NCBI GenBank assembly: GCA_002104895.1
Contig: MCFG01000547.1
Span: 1 to 20,000, forward strand
Reading direction: 5' to 3'
Length of the DNA stretch: 20,000 nucleotides
DNA from: Anaeromyces robustus
Lineage: Eukaryota; Neocallimastigomycota; Neocallimastigomycetes; Neocallimastigales; Neocallimastigaceae
Shown here: piece after piece, positions 8,183-18,702 of the stretch
Position numbering within the stretch: the stretch's first letter is position 1
Layout: every line of letters begins with the position of its first letter
Notes under the pieces: generated by a model
Database searches by the model: none
Told to the model about the DNA's origin: nothing
What the model saw: the letters and a program-made list of their open reading frames with translations, nothing else
Translations under genes and position numbers: made by a program

Positions 8183-9208
8183 TTATTGAGATAAAGGTAA
8201 TTGTTCAAATTTTTTATATTTACATTTTAAAATATTTAAAGTTTCATTGACCAATTCATTTCTTAATTTTTTATCACTTGCTTTTGGACCGTACTGTTCA
8301 ATTTCGAAAACATTATAATAGGCACCATTGACTAAATCACTATTATCCGAATAACTTAAAAATAATGTTGTTTGAGCTCCGTGAATCACATCTTTAGTTA
8401 ATACATAAAGAATATTTCTGAAAATAGTGATAAATAAAAAGTGTAATATTAATTTATCTATTTTATAAATTTTTGTAAATATAACACCTGGATGAAGACA
8501 AACAACTTTTAAATAGGGATATTTTTTACTGGTAACTTCAGCCAAATATTGTGTGAAATAAACAATTAATAATTTTGTATCTAAATAAAAATCATGTTTA
8601 TTAATCATATTCATATAATATTGGTTCATGGCATCATAACTTTTTAATAATTTGGAATCACCGTAAGTTAATTTTGATCTTTTATGAGCCATACTTGATA
8701 CATTTATAATTTTAGATTCTTTGTCATTAAAATGATCTAATAATAAAATTGTTAATAAAACAGGACTTAAATAATTTACTTGATAGGTATTGAAATATCC
8801 ATCTTTTGTTTGATGGATATTACTAACAGATGACATACCTGCATTATTAATTAAAATATCAATTTTTGGATAGTTTGTTTTAATTACTTTTGAAAATTTT
8901 TCTATACTTTCAAAACTTTCTAAATCAAGATGTTCAAAATGAGCTTTATGTCTAATATTGTTTGGTAATTTATTTATAATTTCTTCTGTTTTTTTTCTAT
9001 TTCTACAAGCAAATATTACTTCTGCATTAGACAAAAGTAAATCTTTTGCTGTTTCTAATCCTATTCCATCGGAAGCACCTGTTACTATTACTAATTTTCC
9101 AGTTAAATCTTTTTTAACAGTATTTAATGGTCCATTTGCCCATTTTTTAACAAAATATCCTAGGATTAATAAAATTGCAAGTATTATTAAAATTATTGTA
9201 AAATCCAT
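8183..9208 (-). CDS. Membrane-anchored short-chain dehydrogenase/reductase
   Basis: This 341-residue protein of the classical SDR superfamily probably carries out an NAD(P)-dependent carbonyl/alcohol interconversion. It starts with a hydrophobic segment (about 3-20) followed by KK, a likely N-terminal membrane anchor, then the Rossmann dinucleotide motif TGASDGIG (43-50), D95 in the HLDL adenine-ring motif, NNAG (121-124), the catalytic serine in NVSS (171/172), and the YLDTK active-site motif with Y208 and K212, followed by HPG (239-241). The arrangement resembles retinol dehydrogenase/WW-oxidoreductase-like SDRs; substrate cannot be read from sequence. All catalytic residues are present and length is normal for this group, so it looks functional. 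It is intronless with A/T-ending codons like its surroundings and has no operon-like neighbour. The start is the first ATG, just ahead of the anchor. Confidence 0.92.
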   Translation of the reverse strand: MDFTIILIILAILLILGYFVKKWANGPLNTVKKDLTGKLVIVTGASDGIGLETAKDLLLSNAEVIFACRNRKKTEEIINKLPNNIRHKAHFEHLDLESFESIEKFSKVIKTNYPKIDILINNAGMSSVSNIHQTKDGYFNTYQVNYLSPVLLTILLLDHFNDKESKIINVSSMAHKRSKLTYGDSKLLKSYDAMNQYYMNMINKHDFYLDTKLLIVYFTQYLAEVTSKKYPYLKVVCLHPGVIFTKIYKIDKLILHFLFITIFRNILYVLTKDVIHGAQTTLFLSYSDNSDLVNGAYYNVFEIEQYGPKASDKKLRNELVNETLNILKCKYKKFEQLPLSQ

Positions 9209-9880
9209 ATATAATTTATTTTATTTATATTAATTTAATTCAATTTTTTTTTATTTTTATTATTTTATTTCTTCATTCATTATTTAAAAATATATATATA
9301 TATTTTTTAAAAAGGAATGATAATAAGAAAATTTCTTTTTTTTCTTTTTAAAGATATATTCTTTTAATTCTTTTTATTTAAATAAATAAAAAAAAAAATA
9401 ATTAAAATTAAAAATATAAATAAATATATTTATATATTTGTAATTTTAATTAATAAATATTTAAATTGTATAATAATTTTATTTAATATAATATATTGTT
9501 TTTTTTTTTATTTAACAATAAAAAAATTGAAATGAAATGAAATGAAACAAAAAATTAATTAATTAAAATTTTTTTTTAAAAAAAAATAATAAATAATAAA
9601 AATAAAAAAGAAAAATATGTAACATTCTTGTAAAATGAAATTTTTGTTCAATAGTAAATAAAATATTAATATTAATTATATTTTATCTTATAAAAATATT
9701 CTTAATAGTTAGTTATTATTATTATATTATTGTATTATTTAATTATAATTTGCTTTTTTCTTTTCTTTTTTTTTTTGTTTTTTTTTTTGTTTTTTTTTTT
9801 TTATCATTATCAATATTGTTATTTCTTTGTTAATTATTACTGTATTTTATGTAATTGTATTACATGTACAAAAAATTTCA
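9209..9880. other. AT-rich intergenic DNA upstream of the SDR gene
   Basis: This is the promoter side of the minus-strand SDR gene. It contains T-rich tracts (for example 9756-9802) and A-runs. No distinctive promoter element can be singled out from the background. Confidence 0.5.
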
Positions 9881-9914
9881 TTTTTATTTATTTATTTATT
9901 ATTTATTCATATAT

Positions 9915-9970
<56 letters not shown>

Positions 9971-9973
9971 TAT

Positions 9974-10068
<95 letters not shown>

Positions 10069-10070
10069 TT
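9881..10070. repeat. TTTA microsatellite, first array
   Basis: Almost pure TTTA repeats with irregularities near 9900-9915 and 9967-9971. Because the unit is four bases long, it reads as an open Leu-Phe-Ile-Tyr repeat in any frame, which produces spurious ORFs. Confidence 0.97.
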
Positions 10071-11160
10071 ATTAATCACAATTGAAAAATGTACTTAACA
10101 TAAAAATTTTTTTTTTTTTATAATTCATTGAAAATTTTGTATTATTATTAATTTTTCCTATTATATTAATTATATTATGATATAATATATTAATTTATAT
10201 TATATTGTATTATATTATATATAAATAAAGTATAGTATTAATAAATGTATGAAGAAAAATTTTTTTGTTAGTCTTTTTTTATTATATTATAATTTTATTA
10301 TTAAAAAGAAAAAAGTTTTATTTATAATAAACTATAATTAATAATAAATTTTAATTCAATATTTTTATAATAAATAACATTGTTTATATTATATTATATT
10401 ATATTATATTATTAATAATAAATATTATTATTAATAAAAAAAAAAAAATCTATATAATATATTATTAATATTTGAATATTTAAAAAATACTAAATCTCTC
10501 TTTATATGTAAATATTTTTTAAATATAATTAGATTAGTATACCTTTATTATAAATTATAAAACTAAAATTGTAAAATTTATAATTAATCTTAAAATAATT
10601 CTTAAATAAAAAAATATTCTTTCATTTAAAACTTTTAGTTATTGTACAAAATTACATTTAAGTTTCTAATGAAATTAAGAACTATAAAATTTTAGATTAT
10701 TCTTTCAAAGATACTATTTTTAAAGACTCAGCCACAAATCATGTAACTTTATAAACTTTATTTACATAAGAATTCTAATTTTCATTACAATTAGCTAATT
10801 ATTAGCCATCGATAAATAAAAAAAAAAAAAACTAGCTGTTTTAATAAATGGATAAGAATCATGTCCCTCTGTTGAAGTTTTTTTATACATAGTCGAATAA
10901 ATTAATTACTTTGTAAAAAAAGATATCAAATCTTATTACACATACTACAAATCAATTTAAATTATTTGGATAGAAATATGTTTTTAATATGTATATAAAA
11001 TACAAATGTAACTCTTTTAAAAAGAATGCAAAAAAATTTATCCTCAAAAATTAACTTTAATTATTTCTCATGATACAAAAAAAAAAAAATTCAAGAACAT
11101 TTTAATTTCTACTTCTATAAGACTTTTACTTTAATAATATAAACTACTAATAAAAAATTT
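10071..11160. other. AT-rich DNA with possible further ankyrin-gene debris
   Basis: 10071-10620 shows only AT-rich DNA, including TATTA repeats near 10390-10412. At about 10800-10930 the minus strand has a short coding-like stretch (TEGHDSYPFIKTA) that loosely resembles the ankyrin-type repeats found just to the right, so the pseudogene may extend to here. Too decayed to annotate with confidence. Confidence 0.35.
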
Positions 11161-12252
11161 TCTTTCAATGTTTCCATTTTTACAAGCTATATGAATGTTG
11201 AGGGCCATTTGTCTTGGGGTTTTTGGAATGAACATCAATATTTTCATTTAGTTAAATCAAGGTAAAAGTTAATTTAACTAAAAGTGAAATTAATTTTTGC
11301 CTTGATTTCTAAAAAATTTTTTAATTTTAAAAAAAAAAAAAAAAGAAGTTATGATTATGACTTCTCTTTATTTTTTATTAATGATTTTAATAATTTCAAT
11401 ATTTATATCAGAATATTCTTTGTAGTTTTTTGTAATAATTATTTTTTGATGACATTTTCTCTATCTTTATCATTACAATTCAAATTTATATCATTCTTAT
11501 TAGCATAATCTAATAATAATTCTTTTTATTTTAATATTATTTTTATTAATATATACTGAGAGTGGATAATTACCTATTCTTTATTTTTATCATTAATATT
11601 TAAACTAATATTATTTTCATGGATATATTTCATTAATAAATTGTGAATTATATCCACCATTATTTTTATCATTAATATTTAAAATATTAATAATAAAGTT
11701 TATTTTTCTTTAATATCTTAGAAATTGCATTAATATCATATAAATTTTTAATATCCATTTATTTTAACTATTTTTTTATATAATTGATAAAAATAATTAA
11801 AAAAAATGAAAAATAGACATAGTTCAAATAATGTTGCTTTATCTCATTTATTTTCTTTATTTATATTTGCTCCATATTCAATTAAATATTTTATTATGTT
11901 TTCATATCCACTTTGACAGATTGCTATTAATGATATTTTTTGCTTTTTATATTTATTCCATGTTTAATTAAACATTATACTATGTTTTCATATCCACTTT
12001 GACATAATAGAGTTTCATTTCTCAATATTATTACCATATTTAGAACTTTGTATTAAATTTTTGATACAAATTCATTTCCATTTATATTAACACTTTATTC
12101 TATAAAATATTATATAATATGTTCATTATCCCTTTTACATTTGTTTATTACATATTTATTAATCCCTTATATTGACAATTAATATCTTTTATAGAAATTT
12201 TATATTTTGAAAGTAGTTGAGATATAAACTTGATATTGCTATTGATATTCAT
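11161..12252 (-). pseudogene. Decayed ankyrin-repeat protein gene
   Basis: Minus-strand translation gives ankyrin-like pieces in shifting frames with many stops. From an ATG at 12250-12252 the frame reads MNINSNIKFISQLLSKYK and stops after 34 codons near 12148. Around 11851-11914 it reads ENIIKYLIEYGANINKEN, a typical ankyrin helix pair and loop, with a second copy of the same GYENI segment near 11960-12000. Later pieces include LLLDYANKNDINLN (about 11470-11510), NIDVHSKN (about 11240) and ALNIHIACKNGNIE (about 11164-11207). Intact ankyrin repeats mediate protein-protein contacts. Numerous frameshifts, stops and a 16-base A-run at 11329-11344 show that it is non-functional. The ankyrin pieces are seen directly; a single parent gene is inferred from their order and strand. 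Confidence 0.75.
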
Positions 12253-12385
12253 TCTTTATAAAAAAAGGAAATTTACAATTAATTAAAAAATTTAATAACA
12301 AAATTAATAATAAATAATATTATAAATTTTTTATAATACTCTAAAGTATAAAATGTTAATAATACTAATTATTATATAATCAATG

Positions 12386-12386
<1 letters not shown>

Positions 12387-12457
<71 letters not shown>

Positions 12458-12464
12458 TTAAATT

Positions 12465-12556
<92 letters not shown>

Positions 12557-12559
12557 TTT
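12387..12559. repeat. TTTA microsatellite, second array
   Basis: Pure TTTA repeats with one interruption near 12458-12470. As with the array at 9881, the Leu-Phe-Ile-Tyr reading frames are artefacts. Confidence 0.97.
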
Positions 12560-12970
12560 GTTATTTTTAACTGTCATAAAATAATATATTAATATAATTA
12601 TTACATATATTTGTAAATTATTAATTAAATTAATTATTATTATTATTTTTCATTTTATTTTTATTATTCATCAGAAGATATTAAAGTTTATTATATTAAA
12701 TTTTAACTATCTTTAATAGAAGATTCCTTACAGTAAAGCAAAGTAAATACATAACATTTCATAAAATAATAGAATGTATCAAAATTTATTGAAAAAAAAA
12801 AAAAAAAAAAAACAAAATGTATTTTCGATTTTTTAATTCATGAATTTATTGTATATAAAATATTTTTCTGAGTTAAATTTTTAACTACTAAAAAACAAAA
12901 AATTTATATTATATAAATTTTTTGTTTTTTTTTTTATTTTTATTATTTTATTAATTATAAATAATTTTTT
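12560..12970. other. AT-rich intergenic DNA
   Basis: No gene or RNA is recognised. A 20-base A-run lies near 12792-12812. Confidence 0.5.
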
Positions 12971-13019
12971 AAAACTAGACATTTATAATCAATTGAAATC
13001 CTTCATACAACTTAATAAT

Positions 13020-13057
<38 letters not shown>

Positions 13058-13110
13058 TATTTATTTAATTTACTATACTAACATATAATAATAAAAATCA
13101 ATTTGACTCA
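12971..13110. repeat. Diverged local duplicate, copy 1
   Basis: Starts AAAACTAGAC and contains the phrases ATAATCAATTGAAAT and TTAATATATTTATTT, which recur in the same order at 13212-13350. A 31-base A-run (13021-13051) interrupts this copy. Confidence 0.65.
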
Positions 13111-13115
13111 TTTAA

Positions 13116-13192
13116 AATATTTTATTAGATGACTAAATTTTTTTAATTATTAAATGATGATATGATTAAATTTAGTCATCTAATGTAATATT
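13116..13192. repeat. 77-bp foldback with 25-bp arms
   Basis: 13116-13140 is the reverse complement of 13168-13192 with two mismatches, including a perfect 15-base core (TAGATGACTAAATTT). The 27-base loop is AT-rich. It could form a cruciform or an RNA hairpin, and lies between two copies of a diverged duplication. Confidence 0.85.
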
Positions 13193-13211
13193 AAATAAAA
13201 AATATTAAAAA

Positions 13212-13350
13212 AAAACTAGTCAGGTATAATCATTGAAATTCTTTGTACATCTTAAATAACAACTAATTTAATATATTTATTTTAATTTATTACATCATAG
13301 AATTTAATATAAATTTGTTAAATAAAAAAAATAAAAATCATCAATTAATA
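13212..13350. repeat. Diverged local duplicate, copy 2
   Basis: Imperfect second copy of 12971-13110, beginning AAAACTAGTC, offset by about 240 bases. It lacks the long A-run of the first copy. Confidence 0.65.
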
Positions 13351-15243
13351 CATATTAAACTTTTTTAAATAATATAGATAGAGTTTATATATGTTTATAT
13401 ATATAAAAATATAAAAATATAAAAATATAAAAATATAAAAATTAATAATTTAATAATAAATAAATTAAAAGAAATATTATTTTATTAATTATTAATTTTA
13501 TTTTTATATAATTTTATTTTTTATATTTTTATTCCTTTTGTATAACAATTTTTCTATTTTCTATTACTTTACAATATTAATATTAATGTATTCTATTAAA
13601 ACGATAACAAATTAAAAAACAGAAGAAAAAGAAAAAAAATAAAATTATGAAAAAGAAAAATAATACTATTAATATTGTTTATTTTTCTTTTTCATCATTT
13701 CTAAAATTTAAAAAAAAAATTATTTATTAAAATTATTTATACATTAAATATTATATAATACATAAATAATAAATAATACATAAATAATAAATAAATTATA
13801 AAATAACATTCAAATAATACCTACTATACAAATAGTACATAATATACAAATAGTAGATCGCATATAACTAAAATAATAATAAATTTATCATTATATTATT
13901 TAAATTAATTATTAGAACGCCTTCCTAATTAAGAAAATGATCGATGTATTTAATTATTATAAATATACTTTTTTATTAAACTTGAAATTTTGAAGTCAAA
14001 ATTTTAACAAATAATATTGTAAATTTAAAAATTTTCTTTTTAATTAATTAAATATATTAAATGCATTAAATATATTTAATGGTATATTAACTTTAATAAT
14101 TAATATATTTTAATACATGGATGTTTTTTCAAATACAATAAATTATTTGCAAAAAAAAGCATGAAATACTTTTTGAAAAACACATGAAATATTTTAAATT
14201 TGAATAATTTAAGGAAAAAAAAAAATAATAACTTTTCAACACTAGTAGAAAATTATTTTTATTTTTATGAATTTTCATGTAATCTTTTAATTATATTAAA
14301 CGATAAAAAAAAATTTTTTTTTAAACAGAAAATAAAACTTTATAAACCTTAATTTTTAATATTATCCAAATCTATTTCCAACTCTTTATTTTTGATATAT
14401 TTAAACTTTTATACTTTGATATTAAATAAAAACTTAAATTCCTATTAATAATCAAAAAAATATCTTTTTTTCCCAAAAAAACTTAAATTAATAATAAATA
14501 TTAAGAATATCAATTTTTTATATAATTCAATAATTAAATATATAAAAATATATAATTAATTTATTTAAGATAAATGAATAATTTATCTTTAATATAATTA
14601 ATAACTAATCCCTAAAATATAAAATATTAAATTAATATAGAAGGTTAAAAATAGATTCTGTTTTTATGTTAATTATATTTATTGAATTATATTCATTTTG
14701 AATATATAAAATTATAAAGCAAAAAGATATTAAAATAAAAAATATAAATAAGGATAAAATAAAATAGCTAAATAAATTTCATTTATTATAATGACTAAAA
14801 TTATTTAAATTAACAAATTAAAAATAATAAAGTATCAATAAATAAAAAAAATTTTTTTTAATAAATATTTTATTATTTTTTAATATTTTATTTCAATTAA
14901 CTTCTATGACTTATATTTTATACAAATTAAATAAATAAAATTTATATTTCCATAAAAGATTTATATATGAAAACATATGATAATATATCATCATTTATGC
15001 ATTAATACATATTTATTTTGATTAATATTAATATTAAAACAGTTATTAATAAATATCAGAATTTTATATATTTTAAACAATATTATATCTTTGATAAATA
15101 TATACTATTTTTTTTAAAAAAAAAAAATTTATAAATGAATAAATAAATATATAAAATAAATAAATTTTCACCAAAGATAGTATAATAAAATTACTCATTT
15201 TTGAATACATTAATAAATATAGTTTTCTAATATAATTTAATTA
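13351..15243. other. AT-rich intergenic DNA
   Basis: Almost 1.9 kb without a supportable gene. It holds an ATAAAAAT 8-bp repeat at about 13402-13441, paired TATACAAATAGTA copies near 13827-13858, and many A/T runs. Confidence 0.5.
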
Positions 15244-15305
15244 GAAACAAAAAAAGGAACACAAAATTAATTTCCGTATTGGAAATTAATTATAAATATT
15301 GTTTC
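15244..15305. repeat. Nested perfect hairpin
   Basis: The inner arms ATTAATTTCC (15266-15275) and GGAAATTAAT (15281-15290) pair perfectly around a 5-base loop. Outer arms GAAACAA (15244-15250) and TTGTTTC (15299-15305) also pair. It could be a cruciform or a small structured transcript; no flanking gene end makes it an obvious terminator. Confidence 0.7.
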
Positions 15306-15914
15306 TTTTTTTTATTATTATTATTGAAATACCGTTTTATAATTATATAAAATTATATGATACAAAATAATAATAAGAACTTTAATTATTAATGAAATTA
15401 TTAATTAATCATTACATAGAAATATTAACCTTAATTGTTAATAAAAATATATTTATTAATAACTACACAAAAGTAATTTAATAAATCATATGAATAAACG
15501 TGATTCTAAAAGTAACATGATAAAAATAAATTAATGTGAGAATATATATTTATTTTAATAATATATATATCTTTCCAAGAAGTGTTATTTTACAATTAAT
15601 TACAATCATCTTTCCATCTTTCATCTTTATATTCTAAATATAAAAGGTCTAATTAATATTTAAATAATTTATATTTTAATTTCATATTCTGTCTCCATAA
15701 AAGAACAGATTTTTATATAGATTAAATAGTCAAAATTAAAAAATTGTGTTAAGTATCTAATATAAAAATAACTTTTTCTTTTAAGAAATTAATATAATTA
15801 AATTCTTTTCTTAATTTTATTAATCTTAAACCTTTTTATAATATTACTAATTATTTAATAATAATAATAATAATAGATTTAATATATTATAATAGTTTTA
15901 TTATTTATTTATAA
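15306..15914. other. AT-rich intergenic DNA
   Basis: No gene recognised. A TACTAAT string near 15844, followed by a T-rich stretch ending in AAG at 15915, would fit an intron end before the coding-like segment that follows, but no upstream exon was found. Confidence 0.35.
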
Positions 15915-16103
15915 GTAAATGTTAATATAGATTCTAATTTAAATAAAGCTAAACAAATTGTAGAATCTAATATTAATAAATCTATTAATAATAATAAATT
16001 TTATATACGAATTAACGATATTATGGATATAATATATAAAAATGAAGCTAAAGTTAATAATTCTGAGGATGAAAGAATAAATACATACATATATGATTTT
16101 TAA
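15915..16103 (+). pseudogene. Orphan coding-like stretch (gene remnant or terminal exon)
   Basis: One frame is open for 62 codons from just after a TAA at 15912-15914 to a TAA at 16101-16103. It has no ATG near its start; the first ATG is at about 16024. The encoded residues are mixed and protein-like (for example KFYIRINDIMDIIYKNEAKV), unlike the Ile/Asn/Lys/Tyr/Phe noise in neighbouring spacer, and G and C occur at codon positions 1 and 2. I do not recognise the family. It could be the 3' end of a decayed gene or a last exon whose upstream part is unseen; chance openness in AT-rich DNA is also possible. Confidence 0.35.
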
Positions 16104-16912
16104 TGTCAGTTAAGAATAAATTTATGTCTTTTTTTTATATACTAATTAAGATAAAGTATAAATTTATGTATAATGATTTTTATATTAATTAAGGTTTAAA
16201 TTTTCATGTTATAAACGAAAAAAAAAAAAAAAAGTTAGAATTGCATGTAAAAATAAAAATATATTGCTAAGTAAATATTTCAATAACAATTTCAATAATA
16301 TTTCAATAATATTTCAATAATATTTCTATATACTATGATACAATATGATGATCAAAAAAAGTGTTCCGTTCATATAAACTTTAATTATTAATTTAATTTT
16401 TTATTATTCTGTAACGTGATTAACTGAAAATAATATATTTATTTTTATTATAAAATGACATAATCCTATTATATTTTATTAAATTAATATATTTTATTAA
16501 ATTAATTTATTTAATAAAATGTATTTGCTAAAAAAATTTTTTTTGTATTAATTTTTTACTTTTTTGTTTCTTAATTTCTATTTGTTCATAGTTAATAAAA
16601 TAATAATTATTTATAATTTTTTAATTTTCTTTTTTTTTTTTTTTTTGAATTAATTTTATTTTTGAAAAGATAAAAAAATATAAATAAACATATTTTATCC
16701 TATTATTTTTTTGGTCAAATTGTTTTTCAAAAATAAATTGTTAATAATAAAAACATAAAAATTGAAAAATAATTGTGTTTATTGTATTTATTTGTAATAT
16801 ATAACACTTCTAACATATATATTGTAAAATATTGTAAAATTTTCATATAAGTATTATAAAGTAGTAAAAAAAAAAGTAAAGTAAATAAAACAATAGTATA
16901 ATTTATTCAAAA
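16104..16912. other. Upstream region of the xylanase gene
   Basis: AT-rich, with an ATTTCAATAAT 11-bp repeat (three units, about 16286-16325), a 17-base A-run near 16219-16233, and a TTTTTTTT tract near 16630-16646. A TATAAA at 16855-16860 lies about 55 bases before the start codon and is the best candidate core promoter. A less AT-rich patch at 16354-16376 has no recognised role. Confidence 0.45.
16855..16860 (+). promoter_or_regulatory. Candidate TATA box of the xylanase gene
   Basis: TATAAA lies about 55 bases upstream of the ATG at 16913. Position supports it, but such strings are frequent here. Confidence 0.3.
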
Positions 16913-18016
16913 ATGAAAATTTTTCAACTTCTTCCATTTTTATTTTCTTTATATTCAGTTACATTAGCTCAAGACTTCTGTAATGCTAATGATCACTCTG
17001 GTCAAAAAAAAGAATTAAAAAGTGATAGTAGAGATAGATTAGGAAAAATTGGTTCCGTTGATTATGAAGTATGGGCTGATGGTGGTAACAACAGTGCTGT
17101 TTTCTATAGTGATGGTTCTTTCTCATGTTCCTTCTCAAATACTAAAGATTATTTATGTCGTACTGGTGTTTCTTTCTCACAAGCTAAATATCCATCTGAA
17201 ATTGGTCATATTAAGGCAGAATATAAAGTTGTAAAACAAAATGCTCAAAATGTAGGTTATTCTTACGTTGGTGTTTACGGATGGACTTTAAATTCTGGTA
17301 TTTCAGGTGTATTTGAATTTTATATTGTTGATAACTGGCTTTCTCCAGGAAGACCAGGTGATTGGGTTGGTAATGAAAAGAAGGGTGATTTCACTATTGA
17401 TGGTGGTAAATACACTGTCTACAAAAATGTTAATGGTAATCTTACACAATACTTCAGTCTTCGTACAAGTCCACGTACTTGTGGTACTATTGATGTTACT
17501 GCTCACTTTGAACAATGGGAAAAAATTGGTTTAAAGATGGGTAAGATTACTGAAGTTAAAGTTTTAGGTGAAGCCGGTAATGTTGGTGGTGGTTGTAGTG
17601 GTACTGTTGATTTCCCATATGCTAAGATTTATATTAATGGACAAGTTAATACTGGTGAAGCTAGTAACACTGGTGGTAACACTGGCGGTAACACTGGTGG
17701 TAATACTGGCGGTAACACTGGAGGTAACACTGGTGGTAATACAGGTGGTAACACTGGAAGTAATGGTAAATGTTCTGCTAAGATTGTTCAACAAGGTTAC
17801 AAGTGTTGTTCCAGCAGTAACTGTGTTGTTCAATATGTTGATAGTGATGGTTACTGGGCTGTTGAAAATAACCAATGGTGTGGATGTGGAACTGAAGCAC
17901 CAAAATGTATGGGTAAGCAAGGTTATCCATGCTGTAAGAACACCAAGGATGTTTACTATAGAGATGCCGATGGTAATTGGGGTATCGAAAATAATAACTG
18001 GTGTTACATGGCTTAA
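16913..18016 (+). CDS. Secreted GH11 endo-1,4-beta-xylanase with two fungal dockerins
   Basis: A 367-residue secreted enzyme. A signal peptide (1-19, likely cleavage after TLA) precedes a glycoside hydrolase family 11 catalytic domain (about 21-243), which hydrolyses internal beta-1,4 bonds of xylan by a retaining mechanism. The nucleophile is E135 in FEFYIVD and the acid/base is E220 in LGEAGN; VYGWT (121-125) and QYFSLRT (179-185) are conserved cleft strands. C23/C190 and C72/C82 are placed like the disulfides of the Neocallimastix patriciarum GH11 enzyme, its closest relative I recognise. A (NTGG)7-NTGS linker (252-283) leads to two CBM10-type dockerins (287-325 and 332-364), which in gut fungi attach enzymes to cellulosomal scaffoldins. 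Oddities: the PSIxG thumb loop is missing, about four residues are added after YGWT, and C228 is unpaired. Both catalytic acids remain, so activity is plausible but may be altered. The start is the only ATG giving the signal peptide. Confidence 0.97.
   Translation: MKIFQLLPFLFSLYSVTLAQDFCNANDHSGQKKELKSDSRDRLGKIGSVDYEVWADGGNNSAVFYSDGSFSCSFSNTKDYLCRTGVSFSQAKYPSEIGHIKAEYKVVKQNAQNVGYSYVGVYGWTLNSGISGVFEFYIVDNWLSPGRPGDWVGNEKKGDFTIDGGKYTVYKNVNGNLTQYFSLRTSPRTCGTIDVTAHFEQWEKIGLKMGKITEVKVLGEAGNVGGGCSGTVDFPYAKIYINGQVNTGEASNTGGNTGGNTGGNTGGNTGGNTGGNTGGNTGSNGKCSAKIVQQGYKCCSSSNCVVQYVDSDGYWAVENNQWCGCGTEAPKCMGKQGYPCCKNTKDVYYRDADGNWGIENNNWCYMA
17666..17761 (+). repeat. 12-bp coding repeat of the xylanase linker
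   Basis: Eight 12-bp units encode seven Asn-Thr-Gly-Gly and one Asn-Thr-Gly-Ser. Synonymous changes (AAC/AAT, GGT/GGC/GGA, ACT/ACA) vary between units, so the repeat is kept at protein level. The linker separates catalytic and dockerin domains; unit number probably varies between alleles. Confidence 0.95.
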
Positions 18017-18660
18017 AATGTTTAAATAGAATTTTTTGAGTTTCCTACATAATAAAAATTTAATAATCAAAAAAAAAAAAATTTTTATTTATTTTATAAA
18101 TATTAGTAATATCCAAATTTATTATAAAAGTATTTATTTTTTATTAAAAAAAAAAGGAATAATAATAAAAAAGTATATATATTTAAAAAAAAAAGTTTTT
18201 TTTTTTTTTTTCCTATCTCATTTTTTTTTTTTGGAAATTCAAAAATATAATTTGAAACATATTGTGTATATATAAAAATAAATATAATATAATATAATAT
18301 TAGTATAATATAATATATATTATTTAAGATAATTAAAATATTTCTTTTTTTGGAAATTAAAAAACTATATTGTGTAATATATAAAATATATTATAATATA
18401 TATTATTTAAAGGGTTATAAAACAATTTAATAATATATATAAAAATATAATTTAATATATATTATATTTAAAATATTATATCAAACAATTTAAAAATATA
18501 TATATATAAAAATATAATGCAATATATATTATTTATATATATAAAAATATTAAAAAAAAAAACTAAAAAAAAAACTAAAAAAAAACAAAAAAAGCGAATG
18601 AACAACAATTATTAATTTAACGAATTACACTTTGAACTAACACAAAATAAAATATTAAAA

Positions 18661-18702
<42 letters not shown>

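Noticed and set aside
9730-10098. Plus-strand ORF of 122 codons over the TTTA array
   Set aside because: It is a Leu-Phe-Ile-Tyr repeat produced by the microsatellite in every frame; no real protein signal. The shorter frame within it and the one at 12383-12592 are the same artefact.
11284-11508. 74-codon plus-strand ORF
   Set aside because: It lies antisense to the ankyrin relic and consists of Phe/Lys/Ser-rich translation of simple sequence.
17564-18070. 168-codon minus-strand ORF opposite the xylanase C-terminus
   Set aside because: Its Thr/Ser/Val repeats are the antisense of the NTGG linker; an out-of-frame shadow.
18036-18275. 79-codon plus-strand ORF after the xylanase
   Set aside because: Composed of Lys/Ile/Phe/Tyr runs from A- and T-tracts; starts in the xylanase 3' UTR and lacks any protein-like pattern.
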